From assembly GCF_049676595.1 (NCBI RefSeq), contig NZ_CP187259.1, positions 496,001-560,000 of the forward strand: a DNA stretch of 64,000 bases. Reading direction: 5' to 3'. A program made the translations under genes and the position numbers. The first letter of the stretch is position 1. Every line of letters begins with the position of its first letter. Shown here piece after piece: positions 1 to 7,929 of this stretch. Source of the DNA: Methanocella_A sp049676595 (GTDB lineage Archaea; Halobacteriota; Methanocellia; Methanocellales; Methanocellaceae). A model generated the notes under the pieces. That model was not told the origin of the DNA, did not search any database, and was given only the letters and a program-made list of their open reading frames with translations.

Positions 1-96
1 GTGATAGACTACTTCACCTGGGAAAAGGCAGCCAGGCAGACCATGGACGTTTACGAAGGCCTGGTAGAGTCCTACCAGCGCGGCAGCAGGAAGTGA
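1..96 (+). CDS. C-terminal end of a probable glycosyltransferase (partial)
   Basis: The window opens inside a reading frame whose last 31 residues end at TGA 94-96. The tail (FTWEKAARQTMDVYEGL) has the look of the C-terminus of a group 1 (GT4, GT-B fold) glycosyltransferase, where a 'W...A....YE' helix closes the protein. Only this tail is visible, so the family call is a weak inference and the true start lies outside the window. The next gene starts five bases later, and its ribosome-binding site lies within the end of this frame, so the two are probably co-transcribed. Confidence 0.45.
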   Translation: MIDYFTWEKAARQTMDVYEGLVESYQRGSRK

Positions 97-100
97 CTTA

Positions 101-442
101 ATGAGCAGCAAAGCATCCCGCAGTAAAAAGAGGCCGGCAGCGCCGGCAAGATCCGAAAAACCCGGGCCGGACCAGGCCATCGCAGAGGCACTCTTCAACC
201 CGAAGGACAAAAATCCCTATTACTTCAACGACAAGCCGTTAATGAACTTACAGGAGCTCGTCGACTACCTCGTGGCCTTCACCGGCGAAGAAGGCCTGTG
301 GGTCGCCTCGTGGCTGGAGTATCTGGGAGATGGGGAAGTGGCGGAGCGGATCAGGGAGAACCCCGTCGACTTCAAACACATAGTGCGAGAGCGGTATGAC
401 GAGCTGAAAGCCGTTGTGGAGAACGCCCCCATGCCCCGATGA
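101..442 (+). CDS. Small hypothetical protein, possibly translated with the upstream glycosyltransferase
   Basis: This 113-residue protein has a basic, Ala/Pro-rich N-terminal tail (residues 1-25) followed by a compact acidic alpha-helical part. It has no signal peptide and no membrane segment. ATG 101 is preceded by AGGAAGTGA at good spacing, inside the end of the preceding frame, so translational coupling is likely. I do not recognise the family. The helical part (about residues 45-110) contains a hydrophobic 'LVDYLVAFTGEEGLWVASWLEYLGD' style pattern that could be a protein-protein interaction domain. Codon use resembles the neighbouring genes. Confidence 0.7.
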   Translation: MSSKASRSKKRPAAPARSEKPGPDQAIAEALFNPKDKNPYYFNDKPLMNLQELVDYLVAFTGEEGLWVASWLEYLGDGEVAERIRENPVDFKHIVRERYDELKAVVENAPMPR

Positions 443-450
443 TATGTGTG

Positions 451-945
451 GTAATTGAAACCACGGCGGCACGGCGACACAGAGACAGAGCGAGAAACGA
501 TGGCTGGAGGGTTATTTGAACCACGGCGGTACGGCAACACAGAGACAACCGTACCCGAATAGCAAGAAACCTTTTTATTGATCCACGGCGGCACGGCGTG
601 CTGACTGCGTGGAGACGACTATGTTTAGCTTCCTTCAGGCTATCGATCGAAAGTCAGGCTGAAACGATTGGTTAGTAAGCTTATGGTTAATGCTCTGTCT
701 TTGTGTCGCCGTGGACTGAAAAAGAGTTAACTTTTACCGGTTCACCATAGTCTTGGTGTCGCCGTGCCGCCGTGGTTCTAGTTACCACTGGCTTGTAGTG
801 GATCGCCATTGTCTTGGTGTCGCCGTGCCGCCGTGGTTCCAGTTACCATCCGGCTTATCGCGAGTCGCACGGTCTCTGTGTCGCCGTGCCGCCGTGGTTC
901 AAATATTTGATCTACAGTTGTCAGGATAAAGAGCTGTGCTGCAAT
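451..945. repeat. Dispersed palindromic repeat block A (CCACGGCGGCACGGCGACAC family)
   Basis: The gap between two convergent genes is filled by copies of a ~26-bp word whose core is GTGTCGCCGTGCCGCCGTGG. Left of about 600 the copies are in reverse-complement form (CCACGGCGGCACGGCGACAC). Right of about 700 they are in forward form, so the block converges on a central unique segment. The whole block is the reverse complement of the block at 55600-56050, including the centre (the stretch around TCAGGCTGAAACG at 653-665) and the linkers. It also matches the block at 2440-2950. Frames across it (repeated SPCRRG peptides) are not judged to be genes. Confidence 0.9.
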
Positions 946-977
946 GTTAGAAACGGTTATTGCTATTGTGATTTATT

Positions 978-1538
978 TCAACGGTGGCCGGTGTAGTGCG
1001 CCTTTTTCCTCTGCTTTGCCAGGGCGACGATGAGGCCCATGACGGTGCTGCCGAAGACTTTGGACTGTTCGGGCCCGGTGGTGGTGACGACGGTGTCGGA
1101 GACGACTACCGGATCGCTCACGTAGGGCACGCCGTAGCGCTTGTACTCGTTGACCACGGCCACCTGCTGGGTGGCGGCGACTTTTCGGCCCTGGAGCACG
1201 CCGGCATGGGCGAGGACGACGCCCGAGAGCCCGGTGGCGCCGATCACCTTGCCTTTGACGTAGGCCTGCCGGATCTTCCGCTGCAGCGTATCGTCTGCCC
1301 AGAGGTACCTTGGCGAGCCGTTGCCGCCTAAAATGAGTAAGGCGTCGATGCCTGTGACGCTGATGCTGGCGATGGTGTTGTCCGGGGTGACCATCCTGTT
1401 CTGCATGCCTCTCATGGGGGACATCTCGGTGCCCGCGACCAGCACCAGGGCTCCGGCGGCCGCAAAATAACTTTTAAGATAAGCGAGCTCCTCGTCGTGG
1501 AAGCTCTGCTGGGGGACCACGATCTGGACGAAGGACAT
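978..1538 (-). CDS. DJ-1/PfpI superfamily protein lacking the usual Cys-His nucleophile elbow
   Basis: This 186-residue protein has the class-I glutamine-amidotransferase-like fold of DJ-1/PfpI: an N-terminal VQIVVPQ strand, an acidic turn, DALLILGGNG, and the KVIGATGLSGVVLAHAG segment where the nucleophile elbow belongs. Family members normally read A-I-C-H-G-P there. Here the Cys is Gly and the His is Leu, so protease, glyoxalase or deglycase activity is unlikely. The start at 1538 is chosen by alignment to the first strand. Another ATG lies at 1550, and neither has a strong ribosome-binding site. It is divergent from the TIM-barrel gene at 1641. A long open frame continuing upstream is antisense to that gene and was discarded. 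Confidence 0.75.
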   Translation of the reverse strand: MSFVQIVVPQQSFHDEELAYLKSYFAAAGALVLVAGTEMSPMRGMQNRMVTPDNTIASISVTGIDALLILGGNGSPRYLWADDTLQRKIRQAYVKGKVIGATGLSGVVLAHAGVLQGRKVAATQQVAVVNEYKRYGVPYVSDPVVVSDTVVTTTGPEQSKVFGSTVMGLIVALAKQRKKAHYTGHR

Positions 1539-1640
1539 GCCGGAAGCCATGCTAATTGCAGGGTTATGCCGCTTCACATGTAAATAGCTGTTCCCCTTCC
1601 CGGTAAACGTTATAACGGTTGCAGGCGAACAGTACTGATA

Positions 1641-2426
1641 ATGTTCACAGGTTCGCTCGCCGACCCCCGCGGAAACATAGGGCAGGAGATCACCTACGCC
1701 GGAGACGCCGGCTTCGACTACGTAGAGATCAGCCTCGAAGGGCCTAATAGCACGCTGGAGAAACTTAACCCCGGCGCGGCCAGCCTGAAAACGCTCAAGG
1801 ACGAGCTCGGGCTGTTCTACACCTGCCACACGCCCTGGGGCTGGAACATCGGCAACCCGTACCCGAAAATCCGGGAGGCCACCGTACAGCAGGTCCTCGA
1901 CGTGATCGAGTTCGCCGAAGCCGTGGAAGCGAAGCTGGTCACCGTGCACATGCACACCAGGTTCGGCCTGTTCGACCGGCGGGAACTGATCAGGAACATG
2001 GCCTCCTCGCTGACGATCCTGTGCGACCGGGCGGAGAAGAGCGGCATGGCCATCACCGTGGAAAACGTCGACCAGACCCCCGATGACTTCAAAAAGCTGT
2101 TCGAGCTCGAGCCCCGGGCCAAATTCCACCTCGACATCGGCCACGCCAACATCTCCTGCGCCGGCGGCAACAACATCGTCGCCTTCATCGAGACCTTCAA
2201 GGACCGCTTATACCACTTACACGCCCACGACAACAAAGGCGGCCACAACGTCGAAGCCGACCTCCACTTAGCACTGGGCATGGGCAACATCGACTGGCCC
2301 CGGGTCGTCAGAGCCCTGAAAGCGGCCGGGTACAACCGCACCGTCACCTTCGAAGTCTTCACCCACAACCGACAGTACCTCGAGATCAGCAAAGACCTGT
2401 TCAAAGACCTGTGGGACAACGTTTGA
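1641..2426 (+). CDS. Xylose-isomerase-like TIM-barrel protein (sugar phosphate isomerase/epimerase or AP endonuclease 2 family)
   Basis: The 261 residues show the AP_endonuc_2 TIM-barrel signatures: AGDAGFDYVEIS (strand 1), KLVTVHMHTR, ITVENVDQTPDDF with a likely metal-binding Glu, FHLDIGHANI with Asp and His, LYHLHAHDN, and a C-terminal VTFEVF supplying another Glu. This metal constellation is typical of sugar isomerases/epimerases and of endonuclease IV, and the length fits the former. The substrate cannot be told. The start is the first ATG, directly before the first strand. It is divergent from the DJ-1-like gene across about 100 bp. It is cytoplasmic, with no signal peptide. Confidence 0.85.
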   Translation: MFTGSLADPRGNIGQEITYAGDAGFDYVEISLEGPNSTLEKLNPGAASLKTLKDELGLFYTCHTPWGWNIGNPYPKIREATVQQVLDVIEFAEAVEAKLVTVHMHTRFGLFDRRELIRNMASSLTILCDRAEKSGMAITVENVDQTPDDFKKLFELEPRAKFHLDIGHANISCAGGNNIVAFIETFKDRLYHLHAHDNKGGHNVEADLHLALGMGNIDWPRVVRALKAAGYNRTVTFEVFTHNRQYLEISKDLFKDLWDNV

Positions 2427-2439
2427 ATCTAATGTTCTA

Positions 2440-2950
2440 ACCACGGCGACAGTGCGACTTGCATCAACATGGTGGTAAATAGAACCACGGCGGCACGGCG
2501 GCACGGAGACAACTGCGTAATGCATTGGCCAGATGGTGATTGTAACCACGGCGGCACGGCGGCACGGAGACAACTGCGACGCCGAACAGGTTACTCTTTT
2601 TAAATCCACGACGACACGGAGACAGCGCATTACCCAAAATCATTTTACAGGCTATTTCGATATTTACAAGTGACCGCATAGTCAGTAAACTAAGTATATG
2701 GGGATTCCCGGTTTCTCCAGCATAGTAACTAAAAAAGGATTGTCTCCGTGCCGTCAGCCCGCCGTGCCGCCGTGGATCAATAAAAAAAGGAGCCTTGCTA
2801 TTCAGGTACGGGTTGTCTCTGTGTCGCCGTGCCGCCGTGGTTCAAATAACCAACTTGCTATCGTTTCTCGCGCTGTCTCTGTGCCGCCGTGCCGCCGTGG
2901 TTAGAACCTCCGCCCTTCAGTTGTCAGGATACAGAGCAGTGTCGCCGTGG
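2440..2950. repeat. Dispersed palindromic repeat block B
   Basis: This is the second copy of the CCACGGCGGCACGG / CCGTGCCGCCGTGG family, again between two convergent genes. Reverse-form words occupy about 2440-2630 and forward-form words about 2740-2950, around a unique centre. The orientation matches block C (55600-56450). Shared linkers include GGCCAGATGGT (2526-2536 here) and CTTGCTATTC near 2794. A short flank, TTGTCAGGAT (2920-2929), is also present next to block A (918-927). Local frames encode only repeat-derived Arg/Pro/Cys peptides. Confidence 0.88.
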
Positions 2951-2951
2951 T

Positions 2952-3554
2952 TTATTCCCGAGGTGCCTTTGGTATGACGATCACGCCTTCGTCGTCGCCG
3001 AGCTCTTCGGCCTGCCCTTCATCGTACAGTTTCGCCACGATTGCAGCCGCGCAGGCGTCTCGCTCATGCTCTGTTTTAGGCGAAGCCCCGAAGTCGACGG
3101 TTGTGCCGAGGATGCGGATGCTGGTCCTGGGGTGGACTTCTATGAGGCGATAGCCCTCGGCCTCGAGGATTTTTCGCAGGGCGACGCCTCTGAGGGTGAG
3201 CTGTTTCATGAAGGAGAAGCCGGGCGGGAAGACCCTGTGCCCCCGGCTGATTAGCATGCGGTCGCATTCCCGGATTTTGCGGGTGCCGCAGCAGGCGTCG
3301 TCGAAGCAGCACCGGCCCCGGGGGAGGGTGAGGGGGGCGTCGATGGCGATGACGGCCGGCTTTGCGTCCCTGATGAACTGCAGGATGTCCTCGTCGGACC
3401 GGAGGGTAGCGCAGCGATACTCGCCGTTAGAAAGAACGCAGGCGCCGGTCTGGTTTTTGGGGAGCGCCGCGAGGTCTATGCCCGCGTAGCTAATAGCTGA
3501 AGGCCCGCAGGTTTTTCTGGTAATTCTGCGGCGAGTAGTATTCGCCGTTTTCAC
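2952..3554 (-). CDS. DUF429 family protein (RNase H-like fold predicted)
   Basis: The frame encodes about 200 residues with DUF429 hallmarks: a first strand YAGIDLA carrying an Asp, the strand PAVIAIDAPLTLPRG with a second Asp, a Cys-rich insertion (CCFDDACC), and ECDRMLISRGHRVFPPGFSF followed by EVHPRTSIRILG. DUF429 proteins are thought to be RNase H-like nucleases, but no substrate is known. The N-terminus is uncertain. The only ATG upstream of the first strand (3554) lies 65 bp inside the preceding lipoprotein gene and adds about 23 non-conserved residues. Translation may instead begin at a non-standard codon nearer 3490. It probably forms an operon with the lipoprotein gene. Confidence 0.75.
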   Translation of the reverse strand: MKTANTTRRRITRKTCGPSAISYAGIDLAALPKNQTGACVLSNGEYRCATLRSDEDILQFIRDAKPAVIAIDAPLTLPRGRCCFDDACCGTRKIRECDRMLISRGHRVFPPGFSFMKQLTLRGVALRKILEAEGYRLIEVHPRTSIRILGTTVDFGASPKTEHERDACAAAIVAKLYDEGQAEELGDDEGVIVIPKAPRE

Positions 3555-4053
3555 CCCAGGTCACCTTGAACTTGACTATCATGAAGTCTGCATCCTTGTG
3601 CTCTTCGGTCACCAGCCAGACCTGCCGCTGCTCGCCCCGGGCGAAGTCGCCGACGTCGAAGATCTGGTAGTGGACGCTGCCCCCTGCGTTATCCCCGATG
3701 GTCACGATGATGCGGACGTTTTTCACATCCTTGCTGTCGTGGTTCCACACGAACATGGTGAAGTTCTCGAACTGGCCGTTGAGGCCCCTCTCGGTGGTGA
3801 AGACTCTGCTGTCCACAGGGGCAAGAATAAGCTCTACCGCGTCGCTGGGCTGCGAATTGGTGACGACCACACTGGGGGTAGCTGTTACCTGGACGACGGG
3901 CGTCGGGGTCGGAGTGGGGGATACCGGGCCGTAGATCACGTACGGGGTCGGGCTCGGCCTGCTCAGCGGATTGATGATGTCCGTGCAGCCGCCTGCTGAA
4001 ACAGCCAGCGCCGCGATTCCCAGAACCAGTGCGATTAACAGTGCCTTCTTCAC
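3490..4053 (-). CDS. Predicted secreted lipoprotein with a FxLYD-like extracellular domain
   Basis: The start is taken as GTG 4053, preceded by a GGGGG tract at ribosome-binding distance. This gives a classical signal (KK, then LIALVLGIAALAVSAGG, then Cys), so the protein is probably a lipid-anchored surface protein of 187 residues. After a Pro/Thr-rich linker (about residues 25-60) comes a beta-sandwich-like region with strands such as FENFTMFVWNHDSKDVKNVR, reminiscent of domains that bind at the cell surface. The function is unknown. Its stop codon (3490-3492) lies inside the next gene's open frame, suggesting a two-gene operon with the DUF429 gene. Confidence 0.7.
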   Translation of the reverse strand: MKKALLIALVLGIAALAVSAGGCTDIINPLSRPSPTPYVIYGPVSPTPTPTPVVQVTATPSVVVTNSQPSDAVELILAPVDSRVFTTERGLNGQFENFTMFVWNHDSKDVKNVRIIVTIGDNAGGSVHYQIFDVGDFARGEQRQVWLVTEEHKDADFMIVKFKVTWGENGEYYSPQNYQKNLRAFSY

Positions 4054-4197
4054 TACATAGCCCCCGTCTATATAGGAAAACCCCGCCTGACATATAAACA
4101 TTACGTAGAAATGAGCGAGGGCTGTCCCAGCATCCGATTGCACATGTATCGTACGCTGCACTGTGATGGCGTAATAATTCCGGAGATGGGTATAAGA

Positions 4198-4665
4198 GTT
4201 GTCTCTGTGCCCGTGGACGTGGACTAACGCTGCGCTGTGCTATCTTTTGATTACTCTGGTACTCGATAAGATGTTGTCCCTGTACTCGTGAACGTGGACT
4301 AACGCTGCGCTGTGCTATCTTTTGATTACTCTGGTACTCGATAAGATGTTGTCCCTGTATTCGTGAACGTGGACTAACGCTGCGCTGTGCCAGATCACAG
4401 ATTACGACAGATGACACAGATTGCACAGATAGTTAATAGATCATTCATATTAGAGTAAACCATTTCCCCTCTTACCGAGTCGTATCTGTGCAATCTGTGT
4501 CATCTGTCGTAATTTGTGATCTGGCTCAGCGCAGCGTTCGTGTTGCTGTCTCACGTCCTCAGAGTAATCTGAAACGTACAGCGCAGCGTTCGTGTTGCTG
4601 TCTCACGTCCTCAGAGCAATCAGAAACGCACAGCGCAGCGTTCGTGTTACTATCCTGAGCGGCTA
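4198..4665. repeat. Palindromic repeat element (AACGCTGCGCTGTGC family), copy 1
   Basis: The left half holds two complete and one partial copy of a 75-bp direct repeat (4199-4391), each containing AACGCTGCGCTGTGC. The right half (from about 4530) holds three copies of a roughly 53-bp unit containing the reverse complement, GCGCAGCGTTCGTGTT. The centre is a long inverted repeat: CAGATCACAGATTACGACAG (4390-4409) pairs with the stretch ending at 4523, and the arms extend over ACAGATGACACAGATTGCAC and its complement, for about 43 bp in all. The same centre and flanks recur at 21671-21842. It sits between divergent genes and abuts the promoter of the 4724 gene. Confidence 0.9.
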
Positions 4666-4723
4666 CCGATACGTATAATAACTTACAACAGCGAGTATTA
4701 CAGTACGAGATACAGGGGTTTTT

Positions 4724-5476
4724 ATGACCGAGATCAAGAACCGCGCCAGCTTCGGCATCGCTGACCTGGACAACGCTCTCGACGGCGGCATACCGCGGGG
4801 CTCGCTGATCCTGCTGGAAGAGGACACGGGCGCCAAGTCGGGCATTCTGCAGACGAAGTTCGTCGCGGAGGGCCTGCTGAATAACGAGTACTGTTACCTG
4901 TTCAACATGGAGCACCCGCCCCAGGCGATCATCAATTCTCTGAGCACCTTCGGGCTGGAGCCGGAGGAGAACATCACCAACGGGCAGCTGATCGTCATCG
5001 ACGGCTTCACCGACGCCTTCGGGTGGGGGGAGTTCGTCTCCAAGTGGAAGTACGTCTGCCACGACCTCTCGAACATCAACGAGGTCAGGGACGCGGTCAA
5101 GCAGGCGACCGCGGAGGTCGAGCCGTACAACAACCTGCGCGGCATCGTGGACTCGCTGACGACGCTGCTGCTGTCGAGCGACTCGGAGCGGGCTATCCTG
5201 CACTACATCCACCACCAGATGGCCACCCAGAAGAACAACGGCACCACTTCTCTGTTCACCATCCACATGGGCGCGCACAGGCCCGAGCTGGTCAAGGCGC
5301 TGGAGCACATCGTGGACGGCGTGATCTGGGTCTCCAAGGTGGACATGGAGGACAATCCCCGGGACGTGCTGCAGATCCGCAAGCTCCGGGACTCCAACTA
5401 CTCGCCTCGCATGTACTACTTCAACGTGGATGACCACGACGCGACCTTAGAGGAGATGCACCCGGGCAGAAAGTAG
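4724..5476 (+). CDS. RecA/RAD55-like (KaiC-type) protein with degenerate Walker A
   Basis: The 250-residue protein follows the RAD55/KaiC-like layout: GIADLDNALDGGIPRGSLILL leading into the P-loop position, then a Walker B-like strand (QLIVIDGFTD), GIVDSLTTLLL and TSLFTIHMG. At the P-loop it reads EEDTGAKSGIL instead of GxxGxGKT, so the ATP-binding Lys-Thr/Ser pair is displaced or lost. It is therefore likely to be a non-hydrolysing regulator or scaffold of the kind archaea often carry. A TATA-like element (GTATAATAAC, 4672-4681) lies about 45 bp upstream. It is monocistronic and followed by a gene remnant. Confidence 0.8.
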   Translation: MTEIKNRASFGIADLDNALDGGIPRGSLILLEEDTGAKSGILQTKFVAEGLLNNEYCYLFNMEHPPQAIINSLSTFGLEPEENITNGQLIVIDGFTDAFGWGEFVSKWKYVCHDLSNINEVRDAVKQATAEVEPYNNLRGIVDSLTTLLLSSDSERAILHYIHHQMATQKNNGTTSLFTIHMGAHRPELVKALEHIVDGVIWVSKVDMEDNPRDVLQIRKLRDSNYSPRMYYFNVDDHDATLEEMHPGRK

Positions 5477-5504
5477 CCGGGGCATCTGTACTTCTTTTAA
5501 CGAA

Positions 5505-5650
5505 TTCCGGGGCCTACAGATCTTCAGGCAGGCCGTGACGACGGAAATTTTGAGAGGTATCCTGCGGTAGCTGCACACCGTTCCCATCGATGGCATGCCC
5601 TTCAAAGTATCCCTTGACGAGCTGCCGGCGGGCACCCGGCAACCACCGCC
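5505..5650 (+). pseudogene. Fragment of an MBL-fold hydrolase paralogous to the gene at 10091
   Basis: Read from 5505, the frame gives FRGLQIFRQAV, then EILRGILR, stop (TAG 5568-5570), LHTVPIDGMPFKV, DELPAGTRQP. This lines up residue for residue with PRGLQIFGQEG...ILGDILRQPYTVPIDGMPFKVDIRELPENREA of the intact MBL-fold protein at 10091-10840 (DNA about 10322-10460). The N-terminal metal-binding part and everything after the match are absent. It is a decayed partial duplicate in the same orientation. The stop codon falls where the intact gene has CAG. Confidence 0.85.
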
Positions 5651-5744
5651 AAGGATGCTGCATAGGCCTCGGAGCAGACGGCGGCTGACTATTTGTTATA
5701 TCGCTCCCGTAAGGTGTTTTTATGTTGACTGCCCTGACATTTTT

Positions 5745-7100
5745 TCATTTTCTCGTCCGTATGAGAATTACTATGCCGAGGAGAACCGTGACAATAAATA
5801 CGGCCATACCTGCAAGGCCAAGGTTCAAATCTGGCTGTGACTGACTACTTCCATCGTTACTGTCTACAGATAGTTTATCCTCAGTCACGGGGAGTTCCGT
5901 AGTATTAGAATCCTGTGAATCGACTGTGCCTTTGATTACTATCAAAGGCTTGACGACAGTTTCTGATCTTTCACCGTTACCGACAGCGCCGAAAATGTTC
6001 TTTCCCCATCCATATACCGTCCCATCATCTGACAGTGCAAGCATATACGAAGCTCCTGCCTTGACCGATACTATATTGTTTAAACCAGGTACTATCACGG
6101 GCCGGATACTATCCCGGCCGAATTTCAGCCCGTTGCCAAAGCGGCCCTCCTGGTTCTCACCCCATACCCAGAGCGTACCATCATCTTTCACGGCCAGCGA
6201 GTTCCGGGCACCTGCAGAGACTGAGGTGACGTTGTACAGGCCACCCGTTTTCCCGGGGACAAGCCTCTCGCTGCCTAAGTTTGATACGGGCAACATCATG
6301 CTTAAGGTGTCTTCCGCAGGATCTCCGAGCTGACCCTGCCCATTGTTACCCCATGTCCACACGGATCCATCGCTTTTCAAAGCTATCGAAGTGCCGTATT
6401 CCCCGGTATCTATCGCAGATACGTTATTGATGGATATCCTGACTGGCAGGCTCCTGATCTCTTTAGTCCCGTCCCCGATCTGACCGTATTCGTTTATGCC
6501 CCAGGCCCATACGGTGCCGTCACCTGTAATGGCTTTAGAGCCCATGTAGCCTGCAGAAATTTCTTTGACGCCGGACAGTCCTGGGACTTGTACCGGTGTC
6601 AATTCGTCATGGCCGACATTATCGTTACCAATCTGCCCGAAAAGATTACACCCCCAGGCCCATACGGTCCCGTCTCTCTTCAGCGCCAGGTTGTGGCAAT
6701 CGCCTGCGGAAATGGCAACCACCTCGCTCAGGCACTGTACTTGAACCGCTTTCGAACTGTCGACTCTCGTCCCGTCTCCTAGCTGGCCGTATTCGTTGTC
6801 ACCAATCGCCCACACGGTTCCGTCGTCCTTGAGGAACAACGCGTTAAAAACGCCTGCAGAAGCCGCAGTTATGTTAGTGATGTCGACTAAGACCGGTTCA
6901 TCAGACCGGAACGTGCCATCCCTGGTATCGCCCCACATGAACACCGTACCATTGTCATTCAGGGCGACAGAAACATCCGCTTGTGCATCGATCGACACCA
7001 CCTTTGAAAATGCCGTGGCAGGCATCAGGATGACGAATGCAGATAGCAATACTGTGATGCATAGTATTTTTCCGATAACACAAAGATATGTCTTACTCAT
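5745..7100 (-). CDS. Surface-anchored RCC1-repeat beta-propeller protein
   Basis: This 451-residue protein has a signal peptide (TM about residues 8-30), about seven RCC1 repeats (blades with GTVWAWGxNxxGQxGDG, for example GTVWAWGINEYGQIGDGTK) over about residues 35-400, an Asp/Ser/Gln-rich spacer, and a C-terminal membrane helix ending in IRTRK. RCC1 propellers bind proteins; the extracellular versions in prokaryotes have no assigned function. It is the last gene of an apparent operon: its ATG lies 4 bp after the TAA of the ABC-2 permease gene. Like the permease genes it is AT-richer than the chromosome around it, which suggests acquisition by transfer. Confidence 0.88.
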   Translation of the reverse strand: MSKTYLCVIGKILCITVLLSAFVILMPATAFSKVVSIDAQADVSVALNDNGTVFMWGDTRDGTFRSDEPVLVDITNITAASAGVFNALFLKDDGTVWAIGDNEYGQLGDGTRVDSSKAVQVQCLSEVVAISAGDCHNLALKRDGTVWAWGCNLFGQIGNDNVGHDELTPVQVPGLSGVKEISAGYMGSKAITGDGTVWAWGINEYGQIGDGTKEIRSLPVRISINNVSAIDTGEYGTSIALKSDGSVWTWGNNGQGQLGDPAEDTLSMMLPVSNLGSERLVPGKTGGLYNVTSVSAGARNSLAVKDDGTLWVWGENQEGRFGNGLKFGRDSIRPVIVPGLNNIVSVKAGASYMLALSDDGTVYGWGKNIFGAVGNGERSETVVKPLIVIKGTVDSQDSNTTELPVTEDKLSVDSNDGSSQSQPDLNLGLAGMAVFIVTVLLGIVILIRTRK

Positions 7101-7104
7101 GGTC

Positions 7105-7929
7105 TTACACCTCGTCTGATCTGGAGAAGATGATGCAATTTAACGCTACGATGGCGATGATCTCCAGCAGCATGAATAAAATATACGGGGCTGCAGCGCT
7201 GAGCCAGACATAGTACGGCACCGTCGTATCGATAAGCAGCTTAGCTTTGTCGACGTGAAAAATCGTAAAATACAGCTCGTGCGGGCTCAGTATCTTAAAC
7301 GACCCCAGGTACCTGGTCAGGCTCCCTTCCCATTCGACGAATAAGAACGTTATCGTAACGGCAACTCCCTCGAGCAAATTTTTACACGCCAGCCCGAACA
7401 GCATGGTGATCCCGGACACCAGAGCACACTCCATCGAAAGTATCGCGATCAACGATACAGCCCTGATCAATAATTCGTCCATCAAGCCGGGTATCCCGTT
7501 GAATAGCATATGCATTAATAACGAGCCTGCCAGAGTGACAGTGATTAGAATAATCGAAAATAGGTTGATGCCGACGAATTTTCCAATCAGGACGTCTCGG
7601 CGATATACCGGTTTGGAGAGTAATACGTTCAAAGCGTGCGAATTTTTATCGTCAAGCACTGATAATACACCAAAAAACATGGCGGTGATGGCGCAAAATA
7701 ACGATGTGTAATAAAATACGTCTCCGATAGCAATGCGTATAAACACATCCCCTTCTCCTGGCTGGCTTACCCATGCTTGATCAAAAAATTGGCTTCCGTA
7801 ACCAGTTAAAAAAATGTTAACAATAAATATTATGTATATAATGATCACAAATGGGCTCTTATATATCCTGCCAAGCTCGTTGAGGGCTATTTTTGCTATG
7901 ATGCCCGTTACATTTTGATTGCCCGTCAT
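7105..7929 (-). CDS. ABC-2 type transporter permease (second of a pair)
   Basis: The start is ATG 7929, preceded by GGAGGGATATAGT and overlapping the upstream permease stop as ATGA. The product is 274 residues with about six membrane segments. The sequence HALNVLLSKPVYRRDVLIGKFVG matches the ABC-2 permease hallmark (KPV-R-x-x-hhGK, first cytoplasmic loop). No ATP-binding subunit is encoded in this cluster, so the pair must either borrow one encoded elsewhere or act differently. The close packing with the paralogous permease and the RCC1 gene suggests a single surface-export or immunity unit. GC content is visibly lower than that of flanking genes. Confidence 0.85.
   Translation of the reverse strand: MTGNQNVTGIIAKIALNELGRIYKSPFVIIIYIIFIVNIFLTGYGSQFFDQAWVSQPGEGDVFIRIAIGDVFYYTSLFCAITAMFFGVLSVLDDKNSHALNVLLSKPVYRRDVLIGKFVGINLFSIILITVTLAGSLLMHMLFNGIPGLMDELLIRAVSLIAILSMECALVSGITMLFGLACKNLLEGVAVTITFLFVEWEGSLTRYLGSFKILSPHELYFTIFHVDKAKLLIDTTVPYYVWLSAAAPYILFMLLEIIAIVALNCIIFSRSDEV

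Noticed and set aside
1539..2144. Upstream extension of the DJ-1-like frame
   Set aside because: It is antisense to the TIM-barrel gene at 1641, Arg/Gly-rich with no family signature, and ends exactly where the DJ-1 fold begins.
4559..5437. Long minus-strand frame opposite the RAD55-like gene
   Set aside because: It mirrors the codon structure of the plus-strand gene (Val/Asp/Arg-rich shadow), starts inside a repeat, and has no domain.
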